The notes under the pieces were generated by a model. The model was not told the DNA's origin. It did no database searches and worked only from the letters and a program-made list of their open reading frames with translations. Shown piece by piece: positions 14,542 through 20,066 of a DNA stretch of 24,968 nt (within the stretch, counting starts at the first letter, position 1; each line of letters starts with the position of its first letter). Position numbers and translations under genes: made by a program. This DNA comes from a virus, in the IMG/VR virus record IMGVR_UViG_3300009146_000035, positions 1 to 24,968 of that record. One strand, written 5' to 3'.

Positions 14542-15450
14542 GTGCGACTCCTGCTCCAAGCCGACGCCCGCGCCCTGCCGATAGCGTCCGGCGCCGTGTC
14601 GTGCGTGGTCACGAGCGACTACGGCCACGCCGATCAGATTGGCCTCGAGCCGAACCCGGACGCCTACGTGCAATCACTGGTAGCCGTGTTCCGCGAAGTC
14701 CGGCGCGTCCTCCGCCCCGATGGAACACTCTGGCTGAACCTGGGCGATAGCTACAGCGGCTCGGGCATGACGGGCGGCACGGCCGGGAAAGAGGGCAGTG
14801 CTAAGCGTGAAGCGCGGATGTTCAGCGGGTTCCGCCGCGAGGGTATCGGCTGGGGCAAGCAGAAGGACCTACTCGGGATTCCGTGGCGCGTGGCGTTCGC
14901 CCTGCAAGCCGACGGCTGGTATTTGCGGTCGGACATCATCTGGGCCAAGCCAAATCCGATGCCGGAATCGGTCACCGACCGGCCGACCAAGGCGCATGAA
15001 TACGTGTTCCTGCTGACGAAATCCGAACGGTATTTCTATGACGCCAAAGCCATCCGGGAGAAGTCGTTACTCGAGGGGCCGGTAGGGTTCTCGGATCGGA
15101 TGGGCGGCCGGGCGTATGCGATGGGCCGAGAACCATCCGGCAATGAAAAGCCGGGCGCGACCTGGCACTACAACGGATGGCGGAACAAACGTAGCGTTTG
15201 GGATATTGCGGCCCGGCCGTATACCGGCGCCCACTTCGCCACGATGCCCGAGTCATTAGCGGAGCCGTGCATCCTGGCCGGTTCACCGCTTGGCGGCGTC
15301 GTGCTGGACCCGTTCTGCGGCTCGGGCACCACGATAGCCGTGGCGGAACGGCTCGGGCGGCACGGCGTCGGCGTCGATCTCACGTATCACGGGCTCGCCA
15401 AGGAACGCACGGCGCAACGGGGCCTAGCGTTCGAGCAAGTCTCGGCCTAG
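14542..15450 (+). CDS. DNA methyltransferase (beta class) lacking catalytic motif IV
   Basis: A 302-aa protein, GTG start at 14542, closely patterned on phage N4/N6 (DpnA/Dam-like beta group) methyltransferases. It has the SAM-binding FxGxG motif DPFCGSGTT (256-264) near the C-terminus, the conserved VFREVRRVLRPDGTLWLNLG block (50-69), DIIWAKPNPMPESVTDRPTK, and HEYVFLLTKSERYFYD. Family members read TSPPYxGLRDYG where this one reads TSDYG (24-28). The seven residues PPYxGLR, including the catalytic S/DPPY, are absent, a clean 21-bp in-frame gap after 14616. The protein could bind SAM and DNA but should not methylate. The 3' end overlaps the antisense integrase fragment by 27 bases. Confidence 0.88.
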   Translation: MRLLLQADARALPIASGAVSCVVTSDYGHADQIGLEPNPDAYVQSLVAVFREVRRVLRPDGTLWLNLGDSYSGSGMTGGTAGKEGSAKREARMFSGFRREGIGWGKQKDLLGIPWRVAFALQADGWYLRSDIIWAKPNPMPESVTDRPTKAHEYVFLLTKSERYFYDAKAIREKSLLEGPVGFSDRMGGRAYAMGREPSGNEKPGATWHYNGWRNKRSVWDIAARPYTGAHFATMPESLAEPCILAGSPLGGVVLDPFCGSGTTIAVAERLGRHGVGVDLTYHGLAKERTAQRGLAFEQVSA

Positions 15451-15624
15451 GTCTTTCCGCGCCAGATCCCACATCCGCGAGTAGTACAGATCCTCAGCGA
15501 GCCGGCGGCTCTTGCGCTGTTGCGCCGCGGTCCGGCCAATGGGAATCTTCGTGGCGATCTTGCGCTTCAGCGGCTCCAGATAAATCCACCAGAACCGCGA
15601 CTCCGGCCGTTGGAAAACGCCCAT
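15424..15624 (-). CDS. Stand-alone integrase arm-binding (N-terminal) domain
   Basis: A 66-aa minus-strand frame from ATG 15624. It aligns without gaps to the first 60 or so residues of the integrase at 15887-16936: MGVFQRPESRFWWIYLE here and MGVYQRPESKYWWLYLE there, then IGxTxAQ and RRLA/KRLA blocks. By eye about half of the first 50 residues are identical. The core-binding and catalytic domains are absent. Either it is the 5' remnant of a second integrase, or a retained arm-binding peptide that competes for arm sites. An in-frame ATG at 15642 would add six residues encoded inside an arm-type repeat. No good Shine-Dalgarno sequence is visible, which favours a remnant. Confidence 0.68.
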   Translation of the reverse strand: MGVFQRPESRFWWIYLEPLKRKIATKIPIGRTAAQQRKSRRLAEDLYYSRMWDLARKDLGRDLLER

Positions 15625-15634
15625 CAGAATCTTA

Positions 15635-15653
15635 GGGAACAACTAGGGAATGA
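15635..15653 (+). repeat. Arm-type direct repeat, distal copy
   Basis: GGGAACAACTAGGGAATGA, 17 of 19 bases identical to 15866-15884 and in the same orientation. Within it, AGGGAA occurs twice, 11 bases apart (one helical turn). It lies on one side of the tRNA-like core, its twin on the other, as expected for integrase arm sites. Confidence 0.6.
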
Positions 15654-15667
15654 AGGACGCAGAAAGG

Positions 15668-15701
15668 CGGCGAATCCCGGCGAATGGTAACGATCGGTAA
15701 C
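15668..15701 (+). repeat. Phased short direct repeats in the att arm
   Basis: Two CGGCGAAT copies (15668-15675, 15678-15685) and two GGTAAC copies (15686-15691, 15696-15701), each pair 10 bases apart. Helically phased short repeats between an arm site and the core are typical binding sites for excisionase or integrase arms. Function is inferred. Confidence 0.45.
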
Positions 15702-15767
15702 ACCGTCGAGCTGCTGTCGGAATGTGCTGTTCGTGCCCGGATTCATTCGTTTAATTCGTCTTTTGGG

Positions 15768-15812
15768 TGGTGGACGGCGCGGGGCTCGAACCCGCGGCCT
15801 CCGCGTTGCGAA
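15768..15812 (-). other. attP: Attachment site core (attP), tRNA 3' half
   Basis: On the minus strand these 45 bases are the 3' part of a tRNA gene: anticodon loop TTCGCAA (CGC, tRNA-Ala-like), stem CGCGG, variable AGGCC, T-arm GCGGG-TTCGAGC-CCCGC, acceptor GCCGTCC, then A and CCA. The sequence further 5' does not complete a tRNA: the opposite anticodon-stem strand mispairs and no GGACGGC acceptor is present. Phages that integrate into a tRNA 3' end carry exactly such a segment so the host tRNA is restored. It lies 75 bases from the end of the integrase gene and between two arm-type repeats. Confidence 0.8.
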
Positions 15813-15865
15813 CGGGTCTATATCTGCGGTTTGCCTGAATGTTTTCGCGGGTTTCGCTAGGTTGT

Positions 15866-15884
15866 GGGAACAGCCAGGGAATGA
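15866..15884 (+). repeat. Arm-type direct repeat, integrase-proximal copy
   Basis: GGGAACAGCCAGGGAATGA, the partner of 15635-15653 on the other side of the tRNA-like core. It ends 2 bases before the integrase stop codon. Confidence 0.6.
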
Positions 15885-15886
15885 GA

Positions 15887-16936
15887 TCAGGCTTTTTTGC
15901 GCCGCGCGCCCACCATCGCGAGCTGATCGTCCCGCCGCGCTTCGGCGTAAATCTGCAGCAGCATTTCCGGGTGCTTCCAGTTCCCCTGCTTCTGCACGGC
16001 GCTGATCGGCGCGCCCTTCTCGAGCAGGTACCGCGTGGCGCCCGTCCGGCGGGTCGCCCAGTGGAACGTCAGGCCCGTCGCCCGGCCATATGTGACGTCG
16101 GCCGCCTTGCACAGGTGCTCGAACCGATGGCGCACCGAACTCAACCAGTCCCGCGGCTCCAGGGCGCGCCGGAACTTCGCGAAGTAGTACCGCTCGTCGG
16201 TCTGTTCGATCGCCTTCAGGACGGCCAGCGCACGCGGGGAGAGGGCGGTCTCGTAGGCCTCGCCGCTTTTCGCGTGCTTCACGTACAGCCACGACCCGTC
16301 CCGGTCGGTCCGCTCGAGGTCGAGGAGGTCACCGAGCCGGATCATCGTGTCGAGGCCGAGGACGATCAGCGCCTTGTCCTGCGCATCCTCGCAGGCGGTC
16401 AGTAGCCGCTTCTCTTCGGCCGGCTGGAGCAGCCGCCGCTTGACCGGCGCCGGCGGCACCCGCTTCAGGCCGGCGATCGGCGACGCCTCGAGATAGCTGC
16501 CGACCGCGTCGCGCAACATGCCCTTGAGGAGATCGACTTCCCGGTTGAAGGTGCGCGGCTTGACCGTGGCGCTCCGCTCGGCCATGTAGGCCCGCACGCG
16601 GTCGGCGGTGATCTTCGAGACCAGGTCGCTGTCGAAGAACCGGCGCAACGGTTTGAGCATCTCCAGCTCGCGACGGGCGCCGCGGCGCAACGGGATCACG
16701 TCGCGGGCGTAGGTCTCGGCGTAGGCGCTGAACCGGATCACCTTCCCAGCGAGCGGCCGGATCTTCTGCTCGGCGATCTCGAGCATCCGGCGCTGATACG
16801 TTTCGTCGGCGAGGCGCTTGGCGTCTTTCTTTTGCGCGACGGTCTCGCCGATCAGGATGTCGGTGCGTTCTTTTTGTTTGGCGGTCTCGAGGTACAACCA
16901 CCAATACTTCGACTCGGGCCGCTGATAGACGCCCAT
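15887..16936 (-). CDS. int: Tyrosine integrase
   Basis: A 349-aa site-specific recombinase that inserts the phage at the tRNA-type att site. Domains are an N-terminal arm-binding domain (about 1-65), a SAM-like core-binding domain (about 67-160) and the catalytic domain (about 165-349). Catalytic residues are R200 (DTMIRLGDLL), K223 (KHAKSGE), the box FHWATRRTGATR (291-302) with R296, GNWKH (318-322) and nucleophile Y330 (QIYAE). The usual H-x-x-R box is altered: by alignment W293 takes the His position, with H292 one residue early, and the usual second His of the box is R297. The ATG directly follows the stop of the small upstream gene (TAA-ATG), so the two are co-transcribed. Confidence 0.93.
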   Translation of the reverse strand: MGVYQRPESKYWWLYLETAKQKERTDILIGETVAQKKDAKRLADETYQRRMLEIAEQKIRPLAGKVIRFSAYAETYARDVIPLRRGARRELEMLKPLRRFFDSDLVSKITADRVRAYMAERSATVKPRTFNREVDLLKGMLRDAVGSYLEASPIAGLKRVPPAPVKRRLLQPAEEKRLLTACEDAQDKALIVLGLDTMIRLGDLLDLERTDRDGSWLYVKHAKSGEAYETALSPRALAVLKAIEQTDERYYFAKFRRALEPRDWLSSVRHRFEHLCKAADVTYGRATGLTFHWATRRTGATRYLLEKGAPISAVQKQGNWKHPEMLLQIYAEARRDDQLAMVGARRKKA

Positions 16937-17113
16937 TTACGCGAACCCGGCCAGCTTCGCCGTGAGCGTCAGCAGCTCGCCAATGATGGCGTGCGACCGC
17001 TGCAGGGAATCGTTCGCCCGTTTCAGCGCGGCGATCTCTTCGCCCTGGGCGTCGAACAGTTCCATCTGTAGGTCGTAGAGCTTCCGAATAATCGCGCGTT
17101 CCTGTTCGTCCAT
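16937..17113 (-). CDS. Small coiled-coil protein upstream of int
   Basis: A 58-aa acidic, almost wholly helical protein (ERAIIRKLYDLQMELFDAQG, AALKRANDSLQRSHAIIGEL). Hydrophobic residues in heptad spacing suggest a coiled coil. ATG 17113 is preceded by TAGGAGA about 10 bases upstream. A second in-frame ATG at 17158 also has AGGA about 9 bases upstream and would add 15 residues. Its stop directly abuts the integrase ATG, implying coupled expression. It could control recombination or simply be a leader gene for int; no family recognised. Confidence 0.7.
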   Translation of the reverse strand: MDEQERAIIRKLYDLQMELFDAQGEEIAALKRANDSLQRSHAIIGELLTLTAKLAGFA

Positions 17114-17158
17114 GTCAGTCAATCTCCTACAGCGTTTCAGGTAGCTGTGTGACCTCAT

Positions 17159-17173
17159 GTAGAAAAATCCTAC
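17159..17173. promoter_or_regulatory. Operator-like dyad upstream of int operon
   Basis: GTAGAAAAATCCTAC, a GTAG-7-CTAC dyad. A related site, GTAG-10-CTAC, lies at 17719-17736, and a TCCTAC half-site at 17125-17130. All fall in control regions around the repressor gene. Candidate repressor-binding sites; inference. Confidence 0.4.
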
Positions 17174-17277
17174 TAGCGGAGTTTCGTTTCGGTTTAAGGT
17201 GAGCGTCCCAGCGGATGAAAGGGGCATCGGTCTATGGCCTCGTCACGTCGTCGCAAGCATGAGTGGGTTATCGCGCA

Positions 17278-17790
17278 CTACGACGCTTTACTCCCCGTAG
17301 GCCAAGCCGCGGTGGACGCGGCGCTGGTCGCGCTGCCGCGCCGGCCGGCATCGGCGCAGTCCCGGTCACGTCGGCCGCCAGCGGCACGGCGTTCGCCAGC
17401 GCGAGGAACGCGCTCCGGCCCTCGACCGTCGTCTCGGAAAACCGCCGCACGATATGGGCGGCCTCCGGCGTCGAGGGGCGTAACCTTCTCGGCCAGGACG
17501 GATTGCAGGATGTCCACCAGCTCGAGCCCGAGCGCCCGCGCGCACTTGTCGAGGCTTTCGACGTTCCCGGCATCACCGCCCTCGATCGCCTGCACCGTCT
17601 TGTAGCTGGGGCCGCCGGCGCGCTCGACGTCGATCGGCCGCCAGTCCTTGTTGTGGCGCGCGTTCTGTAGTTCCTTGCCCACGGCCCGCCACAGTTCCGC
17701 TACGGTCACCGTCACATTGTAGAAAGTTTCTCCTACCGTTGCACGCACTTGTCCTCGCAGTCGGTCGTGGTTGGAATTAAATCCTAACAT
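17278..17790 (-). CDS. CI-like repressor, probably frameshifted
   Basis: Minus-strand gene divergent from the Cro-like gene. The HTH lies in VAELWRAVGKELQNARH to GPSYKTVQAIEGGD, followed by SLDKCARALGLELVDILQSV, the layout of XRE-type repressors. After KVTP (about 17480) this frame becomes Arg/Gly/Ala-rich and non-protein-like. In the frame one base on, the sequence instead reads STPEAAHIVRRFSETTVEG then RSAFLALANAVPLAA and ends at 17268. Removing one C from the CCCC run (GGGG at 17475-17478 on the plus strand) joins the two. The start is uncertain: ATG 17790 with AAGGA 10 bases upstream lies inside a palindrome, and GTG 17715 is the alternative. No LexA-like peptidase domain is seen. Confidence 0.68.
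   Translation of the reverse strand: MLGFNSNHDRLRGQVRATVGETFYNVTVTVAELWRAVGKELQNARHNKDWRPIDVERAGGPSYKTVQAIEGGDAGNVESLDKCARALGLELVDILQSVLAEKVTPLDAGGRPYRAAVFRDDGRGPERVPRAGERRAAGGRRDRDCADAGRRGSATSAASTAAWPTGSKAS
17475..17478 (-). other. Frameshift position in the repressor gene
   Basis: CCCC on the coding (minus) strand, where protein-like sequence leaves the open frame and continues in the frame one base on. An extra base here, a read error or a programmed +1 shift would each explain it. Confidence 0.5.
17719..17736. promoter_or_regulatory. Operator-like dyad near the repressor start
   Basis: GTAGAAAGTTTCTCCTAC, an imperfect dyad (GTAG...CTAC) next to the alternative GTG start of the repressor and related to 17159-17173. 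The TCCTA core recurs at 17783 and 17824. Possible autoregulatory site. Confidence 0.4.
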
Positions 17791-17803
17791 AGATTTAAAT
17801 TCC
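17773..17803. promoter_or_regulatory. Palindrome in the repressor-cro intergenic region
   Basis: GGAATTAAATC and GATTTAAATTCC form a near-perfect inverted repeat (one unpaired base) around CTAACATA. It directly abuts the -35 box of the cro promoter and covers the possible ATG of the repressor. It is AT-rich within a GC-rich genome. A strong candidate for the main operator of the lysogeny switch. Confidence 0.6.
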
Positions 17804-17832
17804 TTGACACGTCGGGAGAATTTTCCTAGATT
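17804..17832 (+). promoter_or_regulatory. Sigma70-type early promoter (cro promoter)
   Basis: TTGACA (17804-17809), 17-base spacer, TAGATT (17827-17832): a perfect -35 box with a good -10 box. Transcription would begin 6-8 bases later, at about 17839-17840, which is the ATG of the Cro-like gene. It is the clearest promoter in the window and probably drives the whole early plus-strand operon. Confidence 0.8.
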
Positions 17833-17839
17833 CTCGGGA

Positions 17840-18058
17840 ATGACTTTCCGGCAGCTACGCGAGCGCGCCGAGGTGACGCAGTACCGCCTGGCCCAACTGA
17901 GCGGCGTCGAGCAGACCACCATCAGCCAGATCGAACTCGGGAAGGTGCGGGATCCGCGCTGGTCCACCATCTCGGCGCTGGCGACCGCGCTGGGCGTCGC
18001 GCCCGGCACCGTCGCCAAAGCCATCACCGATACCGCCAAACACGGAGCGGTCGCATGA
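17840..18058 (+). CDS. Cro-like XRE-family regulator
   Basis: A 72-aa helix-turn-helix protein: MTFRQLRERAEVTQYRLAQL, SGVEQTTISQIELGKVRDPR, STISALATALGVAPGTVAKA. The HTH is complete and nearly fills the protein, as in Cro or small Xre regulators. The frame is open upstream, but promoter position and sequence quality fix the start at ATG 17840. With the promoter ending at 17832 the transcript would be leaderless or carry at most a base or two. It faces the repressor gene across the palindrome and overlaps the next gene by 4 bases. Confidence 0.88.
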   Translation: MTFRQLRERAEVTQYRLAQLSGVEQTTISQIELGKVRDPRWSTISALATALGVAPGTVAKAITDTAKHGAVA

Positions 18059-18264
18059 CTGAGAGCCCCTATCTCACGGCGCGCGAAGCCATCGCGTACC
18101 TGCGCCTCGAGTCGCAGTCCGCCCTATACCGCCTGATCCGCGAACACCGGCTCCCGTTCTGCCGGCGCGGCCGGCTGTACCTGTTCGACCGCCGCGAGCT
18201 GGACGCCTGGGCGCACGGCCACAGTTCCGCGCTCGAGTTCCGCCGCGCGTCCCGTTCCGCTTAA
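18055..18264 (+). CDS. Excisionase-family HTH protein
   Basis: A 69-aa protein starting in an ATGA overlap with the Cro-like gene. YLTAREAIAYLRLESQSALY then RLIREHRLPFCRRGRLYLFD and RRELDAWAHG is a textbook excisionase/HTH_17 winged domain: helix, recognition helix, wing, then the RxELDxW helix. In a temperate phage this class contains both Xis and CII-like regulators. Being in the early operon right after cro, it is the better Xis candidate in this window, with arm repeats near the att core as possible targets. Confidence 0.82.
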   Translation: MTESPYLTAREAIAYLRLESQSALYRLIREHRLPFCRRGRLYLFDRRELDAWAHGHSSALEFRRASRSA

Positions 18265-18281
18265 CCCTGGAGGATCCGCCC

Positions 18282-18482
18282 ATGCCGCAAACGCAGCCCG
18301 GCCCGCGTCGCCCTGGCACGACTGAACCCGCGCAACCCAAGCCGGCGCCCGGCCCCGAGCGCCGCGACCCGCGCGATCCCCAACCTGACCTCGAGCGGCC
18401 CGGCGCGCACCCGGATCAGGATCTCCCCGAGCCCGCCGCGCCGGACCCCGCGGCGCCCGTCCCGACGCCGCACACGGCCTGA
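18282..18482 (+). CDS. Proline-rich disordered small protein
   Basis: A 66-aa protein with a strong GGAGG 7 bases before ATG 18282. Nearly a third of the residues are Pro, with many Asp, Glu, Arg and Ala, and there is no hydrophobic core (RPGTTEPAQPKPAPGPERRD). It should be disordered. The C-terminal PTPHTA also occurs near the N-terminus of the beta-helix protein at 22876. The good ribosome site and tight packing before the annealing protein support expression; the role is unknown. Confidence 0.6.
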   Translation: MPQTQPGPRRPGTTEPAQPKPAPGPERRDPRDPQPDLERPGAHPDQDLPEPAAPDPAAPVPTPHTA

Positions 18483-18485
18483 GCC

Positions 18486-19217
18486 ATGAGTACCGCGCTC
18501 GCGACCCAGGACGCCATCGATCCGGCGGTCATCGCCCAGGTCATCCTGCACGGCGACCTGAGCAAGCTGACGCCGGCGCAGAAGGTCTCGTACTACAACG
18601 CCGTCTGTCGGTCGGTCGGCCTGAACCCGCTCACCAAGCCCTTTCAGTACCTGACCCTGAGCGGCAAGGAAATCCTGTACGCCGGCCGCGACGCCACGGA
18701 CCAACTGCGGAACACCCGCGGCGTCTCCCTGGACATCACGGCGCGCGAAGTGGTGGAGGACACCTACGTGGTCACGGCCCGGGCGACGATCGGCGACCGC
18801 CACGACACGTCGATCGGCGCCGTGCCGATCGGCGGCCTGCGCGGGGAGCCGCGGGCGAACGCGATGATGAAAGCCGAGACCAAAGCCAAGCGCCGCGTGA
18901 CGCTGGCGATCTGTGGGCTCGGGATGCTCGACGAGACCGAAGTCTCGAGCCTCGACGTCGAGCCCGAGCTGCCGCCGGCGCCGACCGTCGTGCCGGACTA
19001 TCCAACCGGCCGGCCGCTGATCACCGAGGGCCAGCGCCGGAAGTTGTTCGCCACGGCCGCCGACAGTGGCTGGAGTCGGGACCAACTCAAGGAATGGCTG
19101 GCCGGTCGCGGCATCGACAGCACGACGAAGATTGCGCAGGCCGACCTCAACAGCATCATCGAGGCGATTGAGACCCATGCCGCACCACAACCGGACCGCG
19201 ACGTCCGCGCGGAATAG
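18486..19217 (+). CDS. Probable ssDNA-annealing recombination protein (RecT/Rad52-like)
   Basis: A 243-aa protein. Conserved phage blocks are LTPAQKVSYYNAVCRSVGLN, PLTKPFQYLTLSGKEILYA, GRDATDQLRNTRGVSL, a TIGDRHDTSIGAVPI stretch, and NAMMKAETKAKRRVTLAICG followed by LGMLDETE. The NAMMKAETKAKRRVTL motif and the overall layout recall RecT/ERF/Rad52-type single-strand annealing proteins. A separate C-terminal helical domain of about 50 residues (EGQRRKLFATAADSGWSRDQ) is often attached to phage recombination and annealing proteins. It would act in phage replication and recombination with the nuclease at 21495. I am surer of the family than of the biochemical role. Confidence 0.62.
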   Translation: MSTALATQDAIDPAVIAQVILHGDLSKLTPAQKVSYYNAVCRSVGLNPLTKPFQYLTLSGKEILYAGRDATDQLRNTRGVSLDITAREVVEDTYVVTARATIGDRHDTSIGAVPIGGLRGEPRANAMMKAETKAKRRVTLAICGLGMLDETEVSSLDVEPELPPAPTVVPDYPTGRPLITEGQRRKLFATAADSGWSRDQLKEWLAGRGIDSTTKIAQADLNSIIEAIETHAAPQPDRDVRAE

Positions 19218-19473
19218 GCGGGAAGCGCAGTTGGACATCCTCGCGGACGACGCCCGCGAGACCTTAGCCGCGCGGTTCATCGACCAGATCGAAAACATGC
19301 TCGCCACGGAGGATCACCGCTGGGCCGAGCTGACCCTGCGCGGCATCCAGGCCACGGTCCAGCACACCGGGCGCGTCACCGTCGGCCAGCGGATCGCCGT
19401 GGCCCGGATCGCCACGAGCCCGAAGCCGGCCATCCCGCGCCGCTGGGAAGAGCGCCGCGGCCGGTGGTACTGA
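19177..19473 (+). CDS. Small early protein, unknown
   Basis: A 98-aa basic protein overlapping the end of the annealing-protein gene by 41 bases if ATG 19177 is used. A TTG at 19231 preceded by GGGAAG is an alternative that avoids the overlap. The core FIDQIENMLATEDHRWAELT then LRGIQATVQHTGRVTVGQRI is helical and well composed, and the protein ends in RRWEERRGRWY. No family recognised. The stop overlaps the next ATG (TGATG), indicating coupled translation. Confidence 0.7.
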   Translation: MPHHNRTATSARNRREAQLDILADDARETLAARFIDQIENMLATEDHRWAELTLRGIQATVQHTGRVTVGQRIAVARIATSPKPAIPRRWEERRGRWY

Positions 19474-19676
19474 TGCCGGTCTATGGCGTCGTGGAGTGCT
19501 GCCTGTGCGCCCGGAAGTTCCGCTGCGACATCGGGCGCGTGTTTCTGCTCACGATTTTGGGCTCGCGGCGGCCGGTCTGCCGGGGCTGTCTCGAGGCCGG
19601 AAACCGGACCCGAATGCGGCTCGGGAAACCGCTGCTGCCGGTGCCATTTGAAGCCTACGAACCGCAGCCGTCGTGA
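19473..19676 (+). CDS. Small zinc-finger protein
   Basis: A 67-aa protein with ATG 19473 overlapping the previous stop. CxxC pairs CLCA (within ECCLCARKF) and CRGC, separated by about 25 residues, form a likely zinc ribbon around RCDIGRVFLLTILGSRRPV. Similar small CxxC proteins are common in phage early regions. Function not assignable. Confidence 0.68.
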   Translation: MPVYGVVECCLCARKFRCDIGRVFLLTILGSRRPVCRGCLEAGNRTRMRLGKPLLPVPFEAYEPQPS

Positions 19677-19679
19677 CCT

Positions 19680-20003
19680 ATGAAATTGAACGGGCTGATG
19701 TGGTGGATTGACCGGTGGCGGAAGTCCACGGCCTATACCGATATGACGCTCGAGCAACAAGGCGCGTACCGCAACCTGTTGGATGAGTGCGCCTTACGGG
19801 GCGGCCCGATTCCGGACGACGACCGGATTCTCGGGAAAGCCTGCGGCGATCCGAAACGCTGGCCCAAGCTTCGGGACGTGCTCTTAAAGCGTTTCAAACT
19901 CGGTCCCGACGGGTACCGCAATGAAACCCTCGATGTAGTCCTCGGTGAAACCGTGAAACGACGCGAAAAGATGACGGCTTGGAGACGCAAACGGGACGGG
20001 TGA
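19680..20003 (+). CDS. DUF1376-like replication-region protein, short
   Basis: A 107-aa protein. WWIDRWRKSTAYTDMTLEQQ, GAYRNLLDECALRGGPIPDD and ILGKACGDPKRWPKLRDVLL followed by a KF..GPDGYRNETLD block match the N-terminal DUF1376 module found in phage replication-initiation proteins. Those proteins usually continue for 100-200 residues with a second DNA-binding or helicase-loader domain; here the chain ends at AWRRKRDG. It may be a shortened stand-alone version, or the C-terminal part may be split off to the gene at 20067. No clear Shine-Dalgarno sequence; ATG is 3 bases after the previous stop. Confidence 0.75.
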   Translation: MKLNGLMWWIDRWRKSTAYTDMTLEQQGAYRNLLDECALRGGPIPDDDRILGKACGDPKRWPKLRDVLLKRFKLGPDGYRNETLDVVLGETVKRREKMTAWRRKRDG

Positions 20004-20066
20004 TCCGGATCTAAGACCTAGAAAGAACCCTCTTGTAGCGTTTCTTTAATTCGTAAGAGTAGGGCA

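Noticed and set aside
15768-15830. A second complete tRNA gene
   Set aside because: Only the anticodon loop to CCA part is present. The 5' acceptor strand and D-arm are missing and the anticodon stem does not pair, so it is an att core, not a tRNA gene.
17234-17605. Plus-strand frame starting MASSRRRKHEW
   Set aside because: Begins plausibly but turns into low-complexity Arg/Pro/Ser sequence antisense to the repressor; no ribosome site.
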